A stretch of 64,000 nt of DNA from JAGQNT01 sp964426605 (GCA_964426605.1 CAYRQK010000001.1:1-64000); one strand, 5' to 3'. Shown: positions 33,042-42,395, numbered from the stretch's first letter. The notes: generated from the sequence alone by a model not told the origin. Numbers and translations are program-made.

Positions 33042-33758
33042 GTGGAAGAGACTTTACAGCAACTCGTCGATTCGTATCGCGTTTCTCCAGAAGCAGTCGA
33101 GCTCGTTAAGACGACGCCAATCGTGTTACTGGTGGGCGTCAGTGGGGCCGGCAAAGATACTATTAAGCATCGTTTGCTCGCAACGGGTAACTATCATCAC
33201 ATTGTGTCGCACACTACGCGACTCCCTCGCGAGAACGGTGGTGTGCTCGAGCAAAGTGGCGTCGAGTATCACTTTATTACCAAGGAACAAGCCGCTGACA
33301 TGCTCCGTGCCGGTAAGTTCGTCGAGGCTAAGAAATACGGCGAAAATATTTACGGTACCAGCGTGGCTGAGATTCAAAGGGCACATGACGAGGGCAAAAT
33401 AGCTATTACGGACATCGAAGTTCAGGGCGTTGCCGAATACAAGGCTATTTCGTCCGGCGTGATCGCTGAGTTTATTTTGCCGCCCAGTTATGAGGAATGG
33501 CAGCGTCGTCTGCAGGCTCGTTATGGTTCGCAAGGGGCTGACCCAGTCGATATGGACAAACGTATGCGCACTGCAATCATTGAGCTCAGAGAAGCGCTTG
33601 ACAAGCCGTACTATCACTTCGTCGTTAACGAACATATTGATGAAGCGGTAAGGGCAGCAGACAGTATTGCGCACCACTACGATCAATTTACGACCATCGA
33701 TCAAAGTTTTCGTATCTGGGCCGAGCGCTTACTCGAAGCCCTGCAGGCTGGTTCCTGA
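33042..33758 (+). CDS. gmk: Guanylate kinase
   Basis: 238 residues. P-loop VLLVGVSGAGKDTI, then SHTTRLPRENGGVLEQSGVE and YHFITKEQ, as in guanylate kinases (GMP-binding Arg and Glu), and a TDIEVQG match. It phosphorylates GMP to GDP. The N-terminal ~25 residues before the P-loop are longer than usual. The start is GTG 33042, 6 nt after TATACT; earlier in-frame codons cross that promoter. A CIRCE site follows 4 bp after the stop. Confidence 0.85.
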   Translation: MEETLQQLVDSYRVSPEAVELVKTTPIVLLVGVSGAGKDTIKHRLLATGNYHHIVSHTTRLPRENGGVLEQSGVEYHFITKEQAADMLRAGKFVEAKKYGENIYGTSVAEIQRAHDEGKIAITDIEVQGVAEYKAISSGVIAEFILPPSYEEWQRRLQARYGSQGADPVDMDKRMRTAIIELREALDKPYYHFVVNEHIDEAVRAADSIAHHYDQFTTIDQSFRIWAERLLEALQAGS

Positions 33759-33762
33759 AATA

Positions 33763-33789
33763 CTGGCACTCTAGACTTTTGAGTGCCAA
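33763..33789. promoter_or_regulatory. CIRCE operator of hrcA
   Basis: CTGGCACTC-N9-GAGTGCCAA. The spacer contains TAGACT (33772-33777), 17 nt before TATAAT (33795-33800). HrcA bound here would cover the -35 box. Confidence 0.93.
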
Positions 33790-33809
33790 AACGTTATAAT
33801 TGGTGCACT

Positions 33810-34520
33810 ATGACGAGTCGACAGCAACAGATTTTACGGGCCATTGTCGAGCAATATGCCGAAGTTGCCAGTCCGGTTGGCAGTAGCTTGCTGGCCAAGG
33901 TTTTCGACGTGTCGAGCGCTACGGTACGTGCTGAAATGGCTGAGCTAGAGCGTGGTGGCTACATCATGCAGCCGCATACCAGTGCCGGCCGCATCCCGAC
34001 CGACAAGGGTTACCGTCTGTATGTAAATAACCTGACCGAGGGTGGTGAGCACGACATACTTGCCGAAAAACGTGGTGAGCGGGCTCTCGTGCAACGCGTG
34101 CAAGCTGGCGGCGCGCCGGAGCGCCAAATCCGCAACGCGGTCGACACACTAGTACAGCTAACTCAGAATTTAGGTTTGGCTACAATTGGCAATCAACTGT
34201 ACATGAGTGGTCTATCCAACCTATTTGGTCAACCGGAGTTTATGAATGGTCAGCAAGTGCAACAAGTTGCTCGTTTGCTCGATAACCTGGAGCCGTGGCT
34301 GCGTGAAGCCGCCCCCAATGAGCCCCTCAGTGTCTACATAGGTCAAGAGAACCCTATTGGTCGCACCGCCGGCTGCAGCCTTATTATTAGCCGTTTCCGC
34401 AGCCCATTTAGCGATCGTAGTTACATCGGCCTACTGGGTCCGACTCGCCAAAGTTACCGCGAGAGTATGCTGCTTGTGCGCCGGGCTGGCGAAGAACTCG
34501 AGGAGGCCATCTATGCTTAA
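33810..34520 (+). CDS. hrcA: Heat-inducible repressor HrcA, short form
   Basis: 236 residues, about 100 fewer than typical HrcA. The N-terminal winged helix (QQQILRAIVEQYAEVASPVG, SSATVRAEMAELERGGYI) and the PHTSAGRIPTDKGYRLYV motif are intact; the middle domain is reduced, and the C-terminal GLLGPTRQSY stretch is kept. It represses the CIRCE genes and is stabilised by GroEL in other bacteria. The start ATG 33810 lies 9 nt after the -10. It overlaps the next gene by 8 bp. Confidence 0.9.
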   Translation: MTSRQQQILRAIVEQYAEVASPVGSSLLAKVFDVSSATVRAEMAELERGGYIMQPHTSAGRIPTDKGYRLYVNNLTEGGEHDILAEKRGERALVQRVQAGGAPERQIRNAVDTLVQLTQNLGLATIGNQLYMSGLSNLFGQPEFMNGQQVQQVARLLDNLEPWLREAAPNEPLSVYIGQENPIGRTAGCSLIISRFRSPFSDRSYIGLLGPTRQSYRESMLLVRRAGEELEEAIYA

Positions 34521-34734
34521 GAAATCTTTACGTGTCGTCGACAGAGTGAGCGAAGAAATCATCGAACACCCCATCAGAAATGCCAAAATCGCGGCCGGTA
34601 CTATCATTGCCTGCCTCGCTTTGGAAAAACTTCATGAGGGTTACAACACGTGGCGTGATCGTTCCGCGGAGGAGCCTACTCTCCGGGAGGAAATGCCGGC
34701 TCAACCACAACCATTGGAGGACTACCATGAGTGA
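34513..34734 (+). CDS. Hypothetical small membrane-associated protein (73 aa)
   Basis: ATG 34513 is preceded by a full AGGAGG at 34501-34506. The product has a weak membrane helix (about 22-39, NAKIAAGTIIACLALEKL) between basic and acidic ends. It overlaps hrcA and grpE by 8 bp each, so it is translated with them. No family known. Confidence 0.6.
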   Translation: MLKKSLRVVDRVSEEIIEHPIRNAKIAAGTIIACLALEKLHEGYNTWRDRSAEEPTLREEMPAQPQPLEDYHE

Positions 34735-35197
34735 TAAGAAAAAAGTCACTAAACGGCCCGCAGCCGACAGTGCGCAACAAATTGCCCAGCTGACCGAAGC
34801 GTTGCAACGCGAACGGGCTGATGCTACGAATATCCGCCGTCGTCATGACGAAGAAATGACCAACCTGCGCAGCCGTGTAAAATCCGCCGTCGTCCAAGAC
34901 TTGCTGCCGATTATCGATAACTTTGATCGGGCACTCAAGCACGTACCCAAGGACCTCGAAGGCAATGGCTATGTCAGTGGTATACAAAGTATAGTAAAGC
35001 AATTCGAGAAGACGCTAACAGATATGGGTGTGGAACGCATCAAGACTGTCGGTGAGCCATTCAACCCGCACTTGCATGAAGCCGTCAGTATGGAAGAGGG
35101 CGATAGTGGTGAGGAGATTATCAGCGAAGAATTGCAGCCGGGCTACAAGATTGGCGACGACATTGTCCGTCATGCCATGGTACGCGTTAAGGGTTAG
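34727..35197 (+). CDS. grpE: GrpE nucleotide exchange factor
   Basis: 156 residues. A coiled-coil N-terminus (AQQIAQLTEALQRERADATN) leads to RSRVKSAVVQDLLPIIDNFD and the C-terminal beta domain (PFNPHLHEAVS ... QPGYKIGDDIVRHAMVRV), the typical GrpE signature. It releases ADP from DnaK. The start ATG 34727 has TGGAGG at 5 nt; an ATG further upstream at 34580 belongs to another frame use. Confidence 0.93.
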   Translation: MSDKKKVTKRPAADSAQQIAQLTEALQRERADATNIRRRHDEEMTNLRSRVKSAVVQDLLPIIDNFDRALKHVPKDLEGNGYVSGIQSIVKQFEKTLTDMGVERIKTVGEPFNPHLHEAVSMEEGDSGEEIISEELQPGYKIGDDIVRHAMVRVKG

Positions 35198-35199
35198 CA

Positions 35200-35466
35200 A
35201 TGCGGGAGCGACTATTCGCTGGGTCTGATTATTATTCCGAGGATGAACCCCTTGTGGTGACGCCAGAGATCGCATGCGGTGCCGGTCTGTGTTTATTTCT
35301 TTTACAAAGCGAGGGAGCCGAACCTACCGCTGAGGACAAGGCCTTGATTATCGAGACGGCAAATTATGATCTTCGCCGAGCTGGTCTAGAAGAGACAGTC
35401 GATGAGGCGGTATTTGCAACTGTTCGGAACGTGATTGGCACATCGCTCACAGATATGAAAGGCTAA
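35200..35466 (+). CDS. Hypothetical acidic protein (88 aa)
   Basis: Starts 3 nt after grpE at ATG 35200 (AAGGG 8-12 nt before). Contains YYSEDEPLVVTPEIACGAG and an LIIETANYDLRRAGLEET helix. Not recognised. It sits between grpE and the dnaK CIRCE, so it belongs to the HrcA-controlled transcript. Confidence 0.55.
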   Translation: MRERLFAGSDYYSEDEPLVVTPEIACGAGLCLFLLQSEGAEPTAEDKALIIETANYDLRRAGLEETVDEAVFATVRNVIGTSLTDMKG

Positions 35467-35467
35467 A

Positions 35468-35494
35468 TTGGCACTCTTGACATGTGAGTGCCAA
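35468..35494. promoter_or_regulatory. CIRCE operator 1 of dnaK with embedded -35
   Basis: TTGGCACTC-N9-GAGTGCCAA. The spacer starts with a perfect TTGACA (35477-35482), 18 nt before TATGCT (35501-35506). Confidence 0.95.
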
Positions 35495-35515
35495 TTTATG
35501 TATGCTACAATTGTA

Positions 35516-35542
35516 TTAGCACTCTACCGTGATAACTGCTAA
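35516..35542. promoter_or_regulatory. Second, degenerate CIRCE in the dnaK leader
   Basis: TTAGCACTC-N9-AACTGCTAA: the left arm is perfect and the right arm matches 7 of 9. It lies just after the expected transcription start, 48 bp (centre to centre) from CIRCE 1, and may act as an auxiliary operator. Confidence 0.7.
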
Positions 35543-35565
35543 CAATGAAGAAAGGGTATTTTTAG

Positions 35566-37482
35566 ATGAGTAAAATTATTGGAATCGACTTAGGGACCAC
35601 TAACTCGGCGATGGCCGTCATGCAGTCTGGCAAGCCGGAGATTATCGCTAACAGCGAGGGTAATCGCACCACGCCATCAGTGGTGGCTGTGAACAAAAGC
35701 GGCGAACGTTTGGTGGGTCAAGTGGCTCGTCGCCAGCAGGTTACCAACAGCAAAAACACTATTTATGAAGTCAAGCGCCTGATCGGTCGCAACTTTAGCG
35801 ACAAGGAAGTCCAGCGTGACCTCAAATTGATGGGTTACGAGATTGTCAAGAGCGGCAACAGCGTCAAGGTCAAGATGGGTGACAAAGAGTACAGCCCCGA
35901 AGAAGTTAGTGCTATGATTCTTGGCAAGCTGAAAGCTGACGCTGAAGCTTTCCTGGGCGACAAGGTGTCGGAGGCAGTCATTACGGTGCCGGCCTACTTT
36001 GACGACAGTCAGCGCCAAGCGACCAAAGACGCTGGTAAGATTGCCGGACTTGAGGTTAAGCGGATTATTAACGAGCCGACTGCTGCCGCTCTGGCCTACG
36101 GCCTCGACAAAGACAAGGCCGAGGAAAAGATCGCTGTCTACGACCTAGGTGGTGGTACGTTTGACGTTTCGATCTTGGAGCTGGGCGATGGCGTGTTTGA
36201 AGTGAAAAGCACCAATGGTGATACCCATCTCGGTGGTGCTGACTTTGATCGCGTCATCATCAATTACTTTGCCGACGAGTTCAAAAAAGAGCACGGTATC
36301 GATATCAGTGACGACAAGGCAGCCATGCAACGCTTGCGTGACGAGGCCGAGAAGGCCAAGATTGAGCTATCGGCCGCTCAAGAAGTCGACGTTAATTTGC
36401 CGTTCTTAACGGCTGACGCCGACGGTCCCAAGCACTTCGAGCACAAACTGACCCGTGCCAAGCTCGAGAGCCTGGTTGGTGAGCTGATCGACAAGACGGC
36501 TGATCCCTGTGAAAAAGCGCTCAAAGACGCTGGCCTCAAGGCCAGTGACATCGACGCTGTTGTGCTGGTCGGTGGTATGACCCGTATGCCAGCCGTCCAG
36601 GAAAAGGTTAAGAAAATCTTCGGTAAAGACCCCATGAAGGGCGTGAACCCCGACGAAGTTGTGGCCATCGGTGCCGCTATCCAGGGCGGTGTGCTGCAGG
36701 GCGACGTCAAAGACGTGCTGCTGCTGGACGTGACTCCTCTATCGCTTGGTATCGAGACCATGGGCGGCGTCATGACTAAGTTGATCGAGCGTAACACCAC
36801 CATTCCAACTAGCAAATCCGAAGTATTTAGTACCGCCGCCGACAACCAGCCACAAGTTGAGATCCATGTTGGTCAGGGTGAGCGCGACATGATCGAGGGC
36901 AACAAATCACTCGGCCGTTTCGTGCTGGACGGCATTGCGCCGGCGCCACGCGGCGTACCGCAAGTTGAAGTCACCTTCAACATCGACGCCAACGGTATCC
37001 TCAATGTGACCGCCAAGGACAAGGGCACCGGCAAAGAACAGAATATTACCATTCAGGGCAGTGGGAGCCTCGACAAAGCCGAGGTAGAAAAGATGGCCAA
37101 AGATGCCGAGGCCCACGCCGACGAAGACAAAGCCAAAAAAGAAACGGTCGAGGCCCGCAACTTGCTGGATAGTAGCATTTACCAGGCTGACAAGTTAAAG
37201 AGCGACAACGGCGATAAGATCAGCGATGATGATAAGAAGACCTTAGATGAGGCTGTTGAGGCTGCCAAGAAAGTCGTAGCCGATGACAAGGCCACCAAAG
37301 ACGCGCTCGAAGCCGCTGCCAAAGAGTTGAACGACAAAATCATGCCCATTGGTGCCAAATTGTACGAAGCAGCAGCTGCCGAGGAAAAACCAGCCGAGGA
37401 TACTGACAACACCGGGGACAGTAAAAAATCCAAAAAAGACGAGGGCCCCATCGAAGGCGAAGTCGTTGACGACAAGAAATAG
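35566..37482 (+). CDS. dnaK: Chaperone DnaK (Hsp70)
   Basis: 638 residues. [35 protein letters not shown], the IYDLGG-type [14 protein letters not shown] and the substrate-binding domain are complete, with an acidic C-terminus (EGEVVDDKK). It binds unfolded proteins with DnaJ and GrpE. AAAGGG lies 9 nt before ATG 35566. Two CIRCE sites lie upstream. Confidence 0.98.
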   Translation: MSKIIGIDLGTTNSAMAVMQSGKPEIIANSEGNRTTPSVVAVNKSGERLVGQVARRQQVTNSKNTIYEVKRLIGRNFSDKEVQRDLKLMGYEIVKSGNSVKVKMGDKEYSPEEVSAMILGKLKADAEAFLGDKVSEAVITVPAYFDDSQRQATKDAGKIAGLEVKRIINEPTAAALAYGLDKDKAEEKIAVYDLGGGTFDVSILELGDGVFEVKSTNGDTHLGGADFDRVIINYFADEFKKEHGIDISDDKAAMQRLRDEAEKAKIELSAAQEVDVNLPFLTADADGPKHFEHKLTRAKLESLVGELIDKTADPCEKALKDAGLKASDIDAVVLVGGMTRMPAVQEKVKKIFGKDPMKGVNPDEVVAIGAAIQGGVLQGDVKDVLLLDVTPLSLGIETMGGVMTKLIERNTTIPTSKSEVFSTAADNQPQVEIHVGQGERDMIEGNKSLGRFVLDGIAPAPRGVPQVEVTFNIDANGILNVTAKDKGTGKEQNITIQGSGSLDKAEVEKMAKDAEAHADEDKAKKETVEARNLLDSSIYQADKLKSDNGDKISDDDKKTLDEAVEAAKKVVADDKATKDALEAAAKELNDKIMPIGAKLYEAAAAEEKPAEDTDNTGDSKKSKKDEGPIEGEVVDDKK

Positions 37483-37500
37483 TAATGTCACTATGCCCCA

Positions 37501-37530
37501 AAGCCTCTCTCGAAATGAAGAGAGGCTTTT
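37501..37530 (+). terminator. dnaK terminator
   Basis: AAGCCTCTCT / AGAGAGGCTT, 8-nt loop, T4 then ATC. It separates dnaK from the next gene. Confidence 0.85.
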
Positions 37531-37594
37531 ATCTTGACCAGGTGGCGGCCGACTGACCTGCGGGTGTCACAGAGTACGTGTATGAGTGGTAGCT

Positions 37595-37864
37595 ATGTTT
37601 GGCTTTAATCGAGAAGTACCACTGCCCGAGCAGTGGCAGGATGAGCGTATTCAGTCGGTAGCGGCCTTGCTTAGTTTGGCGGCTAATGTGTTAGTGGAAG
37701 GCGGGTCTGCGCAGCAATCCGAGGAACGTTTACAACAAGTTGCGGCCCAGTATAGTCTGGATCCCGATCAGATATATCGGGCTATGTATGAGCATGAAGA
37801 CTTTTTGGCGTTTCAGGAAAAGGACCACGCCTTGGCCAAAGTAGCTTTCAAGGAATTTTTCTAG
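37595..37864 (+). CDS. Hypothetical protein (89 aa)
   Basis: ATG 37595 (a GTG 9 nt upstream is possible). Helical protein: ERIQSVAALLSLAANVLVEG, EERLQQVAAQYSLDPDQIYR. It sits between the dnaK terminator and the dnaJ CIRCE. Function unknown. Confidence 0.5.
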   Translation: MFGFNREVPLPEQWQDERIQSVAALLSLAANVLVEGGSAQQSEERLQQVAAQYSLDPDQIYRAMYEHEDFLAFQEKDHALAKVAFKEFF

Positions 37865-37888
37865 TGTACGCATTGGTACGGGTAAGGA

Positions 37889-37915
37889 CTAGCACTCTTG
37901 AACCTGGAGTGCTAA
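37889..37915. promoter_or_regulatory. CIRCE operator of dnaJ with embedded -35
   Basis: CTAGCACTC-N9-GAGTGCTAA. The spacer begins TTGAAC (37898-37903), 17 nt before TAAAAT (37921-37926), which is 9 nt before ATG 37936. Confidence 0.95.
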
Positions 37916-37935
37916 CAGCGTAAAATAGGACAGTA

Positions 37936-39045
37936 ATGAGCACTAAACGCGACTACTACGAAGTGCTTGGCGTTGGCAAAGACGCCAGCGCCGACGAAAT
38001 CAAGAAAGCCTTCCGGCGGAAGGCCGTTGAGCTTCACCCTGACAAAGAGGGTGGTGACGAGACTAAATTCAAAGAGATGAATGAGGCCTACGAAATACTA
38101 AAAGACCCCGCTAAAAAGCAGCGCTATGACCAATTTGGCCACGCCGGCGTTGGGGGTAACGGTGGCCTGGGTGGTAATCCGTTTGAGGGCTTTGGTGGCT
38201 CCTACGGCCAAGGACAGAATGTCAATTTTGACTTTGGCGATTTGGGTCTGGGCGATATCTTTGGTAGCTTTTTTGGTGGCAGCCAGCAACGGGGACCGCG
38301 AGCGAACCGTGGCCGCGACGTCGAGGCCCGAGTCGAAATTAGCTTCGAGCAAGCTATCTTTGGCACCGAAGTCGACCTCAAACTCACACTCGATGATACG
38401 TGCGAACACTGCAAAGGTACCACCGTTGAACCGGGCTACGAGCTTAAAACCTGCAATACCTGCAAGGGCTCCGGACAAGTCGTTAGCCAGACACGTACCA
38501 TCTTTGGTAATATCCAGCAGGCCAGCGTTTGTCCGACATGTCACGGCAGTGGTAAAGTGCCAGAAAAGGTGTGTAGTGTCTGCCACGGCAAAGGCACTCA
38601 GAACAAAACCAAAACCGTTGATCTCAAAATACCGGCTGGCATCGACGATGGTGCAACTATCCGCCTCCGTGAGTATGGCGAGGCAGTCGCTAACGGCCCC
38701 AAGGGCGATCTGTATGTTAACGTTCGCGTCAAGTCGCACAAAAAGTTCACCCGCGAGGGTGACCTCATCCTATCCGAAGAGCACATTGGCATGGTGGATG
38801 CGGCGCTGGGTACCGAGATTGAAGTTGGGACAGTTGATGGCATGGTGCGTATGAAAGTTCCCGCCGGTACGCAGAGTGGTAGTGACTTCAAGCTGTCGAG
38901 CCATGGTGTGCCCCATATGAAGAGTGAAAGCCGCGGCGCTCATATTGTGACGCTTATTGTGGATATACCAACCAAGCTCAGCAAGCAGCAGAAAGAGTTG
39001 CTCGAACAGTTTGGGGCTCAGCCCAAAAAGCGCGGTATATTCTAA
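37936..39045 (+). CDS. dnaJ: Chaperone DnaJ (Hsp40)
   Basis: 369 residues. J domain with HPD (ELHPDKEGG), a Gly/Phe linker, four C-x2-C-x-G-x-G zinc repeats (CEHCKG ... CNTCKGSG ... CPTCHGSG ... CSVCHGKG) and the C-terminal substrate domains. It stimulates DnaK. The gene has its own CIRCE promoter rather than sharing that of dnaK. Its stop overlaps the minus-strand gene by 4 bp. Confidence 0.97.
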   Translation: MSTKRDYYEVLGVGKDASADEIKKAFRRKAVELHPDKEGGDETKFKEMNEAYEILKDPAKKQRYDQFGHAGVGGNGGLGGNPFEGFGGSYGQGQNVNFDFGDLGLGDIFGSFFGGSQQRGPRANRGRDVEARVEISFEQAIFGTEVDLKLTLDDTCEHCKGTTVEPGYELKTCNTCKGSGQVVSQTRTIFGNIQQASVCPTCHGSGKVPEKVCSVCHGKGTQNKTKTVDLKIPAGIDDGATIRLREYGEAVANGPKGDLYVNVRVKSHKKFTREGDLILSEEHIGMVDAALGTEIEVGTVDGMVRMKVPAGTQSGSDFKLSSHGVPHMKSESRGAHIVTLIVDIPTKLSKQQKELLEQFGAQPKKRGIF

Positions 39046-39290
39046 CTGGCGTGCGGTAGGGATTGCCCCGGGTCGTCCGGTACATCTGCTGACGCGTAGG
39101 GTATGATCTCGGCGCTCGTTTTGTTTGTACTCAGTACTTCAAAAGCAGGGTATGCCAAGTGGTGTTCGCGCATCCAGTAAAAGAGGTGTCCGGCTGCGGC
39201 AGCAGCTTGACCTTCCGCCGTCATGTCTTGCGGCGTTGCGAATTCATCTTTGGGCTCAGGTCGAGGATATGACTCGTTACTGCTTGTCAT
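39042..39290 (-). CDS. Hypothetical protein (82 aa)
   Basis: ATG 39290 lies 9 nt after TATAAC on the minus strand. Ala-rich middle ([20 protein letters not shown]) and an acidic tail. No family recognised. Confidence 0.5.
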   Translation of the reverse strand: MTSSNESYPRPEPKDEFATPQDMTAEGQAAAAAGHLFYWMREHHLAYPAFEVLSTNKTSAEIIPYASADVPDDPGQSLPHAS

Positions 39291-39354
39291 GGTTCACCCG
39301 TTATACTCCCTTTCCATGTCCACTGTCAACGGGCATTCATGATATTATGCATGT

Positions 39355-39489
39355 ATGGAACGCTTACGTTTACTGACCCGACGTACGCACGATAATCAGG
39401 TCGGTTTTATACCCCTACTACTCACTATTTTATTCGTTGTTGTCTGCGGCGTAGTACTCATATATCTTCGTGTCAAAAACGCCCAATAG
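39355..39489 (+). CDS. Small single-helix membrane protein (44 aa)
   Basis: ATG 39355 is 6 nt after TATTAT (39343-39348). A basic N-terminus (MERLRLLTRRTH) precedes one membrane helix (VGFIPLLLTILFVVVCGVVL) and a short basic end. Small proteins of this shape often modify larger membrane complexes. Function unknown. Confidence 0.55.
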   Translation: MERLRLLTRRTHDNQVGFIPLLLTILFVVVCGVVLIYLRVKNAQ

Positions 39490-39544
39490 TGAGCACTGAC
39501 ATGATATTGTAAAATAGTAACTCTTGTGTTATGGCTTACAAATT

Positions 39545-39707
39545 ATGGCCAAAGTCAGTACTGTAGAACAAATTTGCGCCAATAGGCAGTGAAGCCGACA
39601 AACTGTTAGCATATCCTTTTGAAGCACTTGTACATAGCTACCTAACTGGCAGTGAACTTGTCACCGATCTATCAGATAGTTTTAGTTTTACTGAGTTCTC
39701 TAAGTAA
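39545..39707 (+). pseudogene. Frameshifted small gene
   Basis: ATG 39545 opens MAKVSTVEQ, then stops after 15 codons; moving one base gives an unbroken continuation (FAPIGSEADKLLAYPFEAL, then VHSYLTGSELVTDLSDSFSF) to TAA 39705-39707. A single-base change near 39572-39585 explains this. It could also be a sequencing error. Protein unknown. Confidence 0.5.
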
Positions 39708-39742
39708 GCGGACGAGCTGCTTGCTTCTCGGGGCTGCCTTCG

Positions 39743-40102
39743 ATGGCAGATCGCATACCAACGGTTGAGTTGTGCGAACAAGGGAAAAATCGGGGCTTTA
39801 GCTTTCCGAAAGCACCAGGATCAACAGTCGGCCGTGCAGATTTTAACTCTATTAAACCGCACGGTGATCACGATACCCTTCGTCTTATGGAGGAAATCGT
39901 TACAGACCTGCGGCCGAGCAAAGAGCAACTCGCAGTTAAGGCAGCTGAGTTTGAGGCTACGGGATTGAACCCAGAAGCCACTCGTAAAAAAGCACGTACT
40001 GCACTTGATGTCGCCGAGTTCCTTCGCAAACGAGCTGCTGAAGAATTGAGTACTCCTATTGCCGAAGGGCCCGTTCCAACAAAGCGAGGGAGTATACAAT
40101 AG
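39743..40102 (+). CDS. Hypothetical protein (119 aa)
   Basis: Polar and helical, with PSKEQLAVKAAEFEATGLNP and a basic helix ATRKKARTALDVAEFLRKRA. No ribosome site is obvious before ATG 39743. No family known. Confidence 0.5.
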   Translation: MADRIPTVELCEQGKNRGFSFPKAPGSTVGRADFNSIKPHGDHDTLRLMEEIVTDLRPSKEQLAVKAAEFEATGLNPEATRKKARTALDVAEFLRKRAAEELSTPIAEGPVPTKRGSIQ

Positions 40103-40105
40103 CTA

Positions 40106-40134
40106 TTGCAAAAATAAGTTAAATATGCTATAGT
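40106..40134 (+). promoter_or_regulatory. Promoter upstream of the 40201 ATP-grasp gene
   Basis: TTGCAA (40106-40111), 17-nt spacer, TATAGT (40129-40134). The -35 is the same as that of lexA. A second -10, TATGAT (40189-40194), is only 6 nt before GTG 40201, so two starts are possible. Confidence 0.65.
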
Positions 40135-40200
40135 TACGCCTGTTAGTGTTCTCGGAAATTCATACATAAGCATTTTTGCGATCTGCGCTATGATGCTAGA

Positions 40201-41613
40201 GTGAGCCGTTTACCACACAGTCGCCTAACGAAAGGAGCAGTTATAACTTCACATAAACTACCAGTCGAATATAACCACAGTGCTCCCATTGGAGTGGTGA
40301 GTGTTGATGCCTATAACCTGTTATTCTATGATAAATTTTTTGATGATTTTAAGGTAGTAACCCCTTTGCGACAGGATTGGCTGAGTGATACGGGTATGAC
40401 TGGTGAGGTTAAGACTCTAGCGTCGTCGCTCAAGCAGCCTGACAGTGTTTCGAAAATCATGCAATCCAAGCGATTCATTGATTATTTCAGAGGTGATAAC
40501 AAGCGCAAATTTGTGATGTATTCACCCATCGATCCACCATACAAGATCAATCCGTTGGCGTATCTTATGAATTCGCCAACCATTGCTCATGCCTACGAGA
40601 ATAAGCGCTATTTCCGCGATGAGTTTGCTGACCTGATTCGCATGCCTGAGTACGAAATCCGCTATATGAGCGAATTGGACCGCGCGGCATCGTACAAAGA
40701 TCTGGCTGACCGTTACGGCTCGTTTATGCTACAAGACGAAGAATCTTCGGGTTCAAAGGGCACCTATGCCATCCAGAATCATGATGATTATGTGGATGCC
40801 ATTAAGTCACTCAAGAGATTCTCGCGTGGTCGTACCATCGTGGTCTCGAAATTCGTCAAGGGCGAGACTTCTAGCATTCAAGTCTGTGTGACCAAGTACG
40901 GTATCTTTAGTGGTGGTATTCAGCGACAACTCATTGACGCACCTGAGCTATGCAACTTAAAGCTAGCCGGTGCTACCAAGTGGTGCGGTGGCGAAGTGGG
41001 CGCCGTATACCCCGATATTATTCAGCACCAGGCTCGCGAAATGGCCAGTGTGGTCGGCTCGGAGTTGGCTAGTCATGGCTACAAGGGTGTGTTTGGTCTC
41101 GACCTGATTGTGACCCCCGATAACGAGGTGTATGCCATCGAAATCAACGCTCGGCTGACGGGTTATTCGCACGTCATCAGCGATTTGCAGTACTGCGAGG
41201 GCAAGATTCCATTTATGCTGTTGCACCTATTTGAAATGGGCAACTACAAGTACGAAGTTACCAACACAGAAGCGCTGCCGAGTATTAGCCAGTATCGTAA
41301 GCCTGCCTCACTACTCATAATCAACAATCCGCTCGAGGAAGATCTGGTGCTATCACAGTACATCAAGCCGGGCATATACGAGCAAAAACGCGACAGTATC
41401 AAGTATATCCGACCAGGCTATTCGCTGGCGGACCTCAAGAATGATGACGAGTTGATCATCTCGTGCCGTTACAATCGGTTCGATGCGGTTCGTAGCGGCA
41501 AGCGTGTGGTCAAGATCATGAAATTTGGTGAATTGATGAGCAAGGGCAAACTAACACCCAAGGCTCGCAAGCTCGTGAAAGCCGTCAAAAACACTTTCGA
41601 ACTGCCTGATTAA
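40201..41613 (+). CDS. ATP-grasp enzyme of unknown substrate
   Basis: 470 residues. The centre and C-terminal half have the ATP-grasp pattern: SFMLQDEESSGSKGTYAIQN (ATP lid), VVSKFVKGETSSIQV, then GVFGLDLIVTPDNEVYAIEI followed by NARLTGYSH, where the E-x-N binds metal. Such ligases join a carboxylate to an amine or thiol. GTG 40201 is 6 nt after TATGAT. A membrane protein gene follows. It could modify a peptide or cell-wall precursor, but nothing fixes the substrate. Confidence 0.75.
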   Translation: MSRLPHSRLTKGAVITSHKLPVEYNHSAPIGVVSVDAYNLLFYDKFFDDFKVVTPLRQDWLSDTGMTGEVKTLASSLKQPDSVSKIMQSKRFIDYFRGDNKRKFVMYSPIDPPYKINPLAYLMNSPTIAHAYENKRYFRDEFADLIRMPEYEIRYMSELDRAASYKDLADRYGSFMLQDEESSGSKGTYAIQNHDDYVDAIKSLKRFSRGRTIVVSKFVKGETSSIQVCVTKYGIFSGGIQRQLIDAPELCNLKLAGATKWCGGEVGAVYPDIIQHQAREMASVVGSELASHGYKGVFGLDLIVTPDNEVYAIEINARLTGYSHVISDLQYCEGKIPFMLLHLFEMGNYKYEVTNTEALPSISQYRKPASLLIINNPLEEDLVLSQYIKPGIYEQKRDSIKYIRPGYSLADLKNDDELIISCRYNRFDAVRSGKRVVKIMKFGELMSKGKLTPKARKLVKAVKNTFELPD

Positions 41614-41642
41614 CGCGGGCCTGCTTATGCTATAGTGTGGGC

Positions 41643-42143
41643 ATGTCTCCAGATGTGATTTACGTGCTACTCATCGCCGTTCCGGCAGTGGTCTTAATGG
41701 TGCTGAAAGCCAATGCCTCGCTAGTGTTTTTGAGCGCCTGTTTGGGCGAAGTGTTGCTGCGCTATGTGGGTGGCGAAGCCAAAGATTTTTTTGCGACTTT
41801 CCTGCCGTCAGTGCAGGTTAACGACGTCAAGTTGCTGCTGTTGCTACTGCCGGTTGTCTTGACCGCCGTGTTTATGATGAAGACGGTTAGTGGGGCACGG
41901 TTAGTATTCAATGTGCTGCCGGCGCTGGGCACGGGGTTGCTGGTAAGCTTTTTGATCGTGCCGCTGTTGCCGGGTGGTTTGGTGGCAAGTGTCCAAACTT
42001 CGAATGCCTGGCACCAGGCGCAAAATCTACAAGCATTGATCGTTGGTATCAGCGCATCGACCTGCCTATTCTTCTTGTGGCTGCAGCGTCCGAAGAGTGT
42101 CGGCAAAGAGGCCAAGCATGCTAAACACCGCTCGGTGCATTGA
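41643..42143 (+). CDS. Multi-helix membrane protein (166 aa)
   Basis: ATG 41643 is exactly 6 nt after TATAGT (41631-41636). Four or five membrane helices (for example VIYVLLIAVPAVVLMVL; LLLLLLPVVLTAVFMM; LQALIVGISASTCLFFLW) and a basic His-rich tail. Not recognised. It follows the ATP-grasp gene. Confidence 0.65.
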   Translation: MSPDVIYVLLIAVPAVVLMVLKANASLVFLSACLGEVLLRYVGGEAKDFFATFLPSVQVNDVKLLLLLLPVVLTAVFMMKTVSGARLVFNVLPALGTGLLVSFLIVPLLPGGLVASVQTSNAWHQAQNLQALIVGISASTCLFFLWLQRPKSVGKEAKHAKHRSVH

Positions 42144-42251
42144 CTTTTTACTCAAAATATCGATAATCTAAGAAGTTATTCTGTGTTTTGCAGCTAACCG
42201 AGTTTGTAGTCAAAAGGACATTAGCGTCTGGATACAAATTTGAGAAAATAG

Positions 42252-42328
42252 GGGCCAGTAGCTCAGCCGGTTAGAGCACCTGCCTTTTAAGCAGGGTGTC
42301 GTGGGTTCAAGTCCCACCTGGCCCTCCA
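42252..42328 (+). tRNA. tRNA-Lys (TTT)
   Basis: Acceptor GGGCCAG/CTGGCCC, D-arm GCTCAGCCGGTTAGAGC, anticodon arm CCTGC-CTTTTAA-GCAGG, T-arm GTGGG-TTCAAGT-CCCAC, discriminator T, encoded CCA. Confidence 0.95.
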
Positions 42329-42358
42329 ATCTATCTCTAGTGGGATACTATTGCAACC

Positions 42359-42379
42359 AAGAGCCGTTTACCGGCTCTT
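42359..42379 (+). terminator. Terminator after tRNA-Lys
   Basis: AAGAGCCG-TTTAC-CGGCTCTT followed by CTTG; short tail, moderate strength. Confidence 0.65.
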
Positions 42380-42395
42380 CTTGATATAGTTAAGC

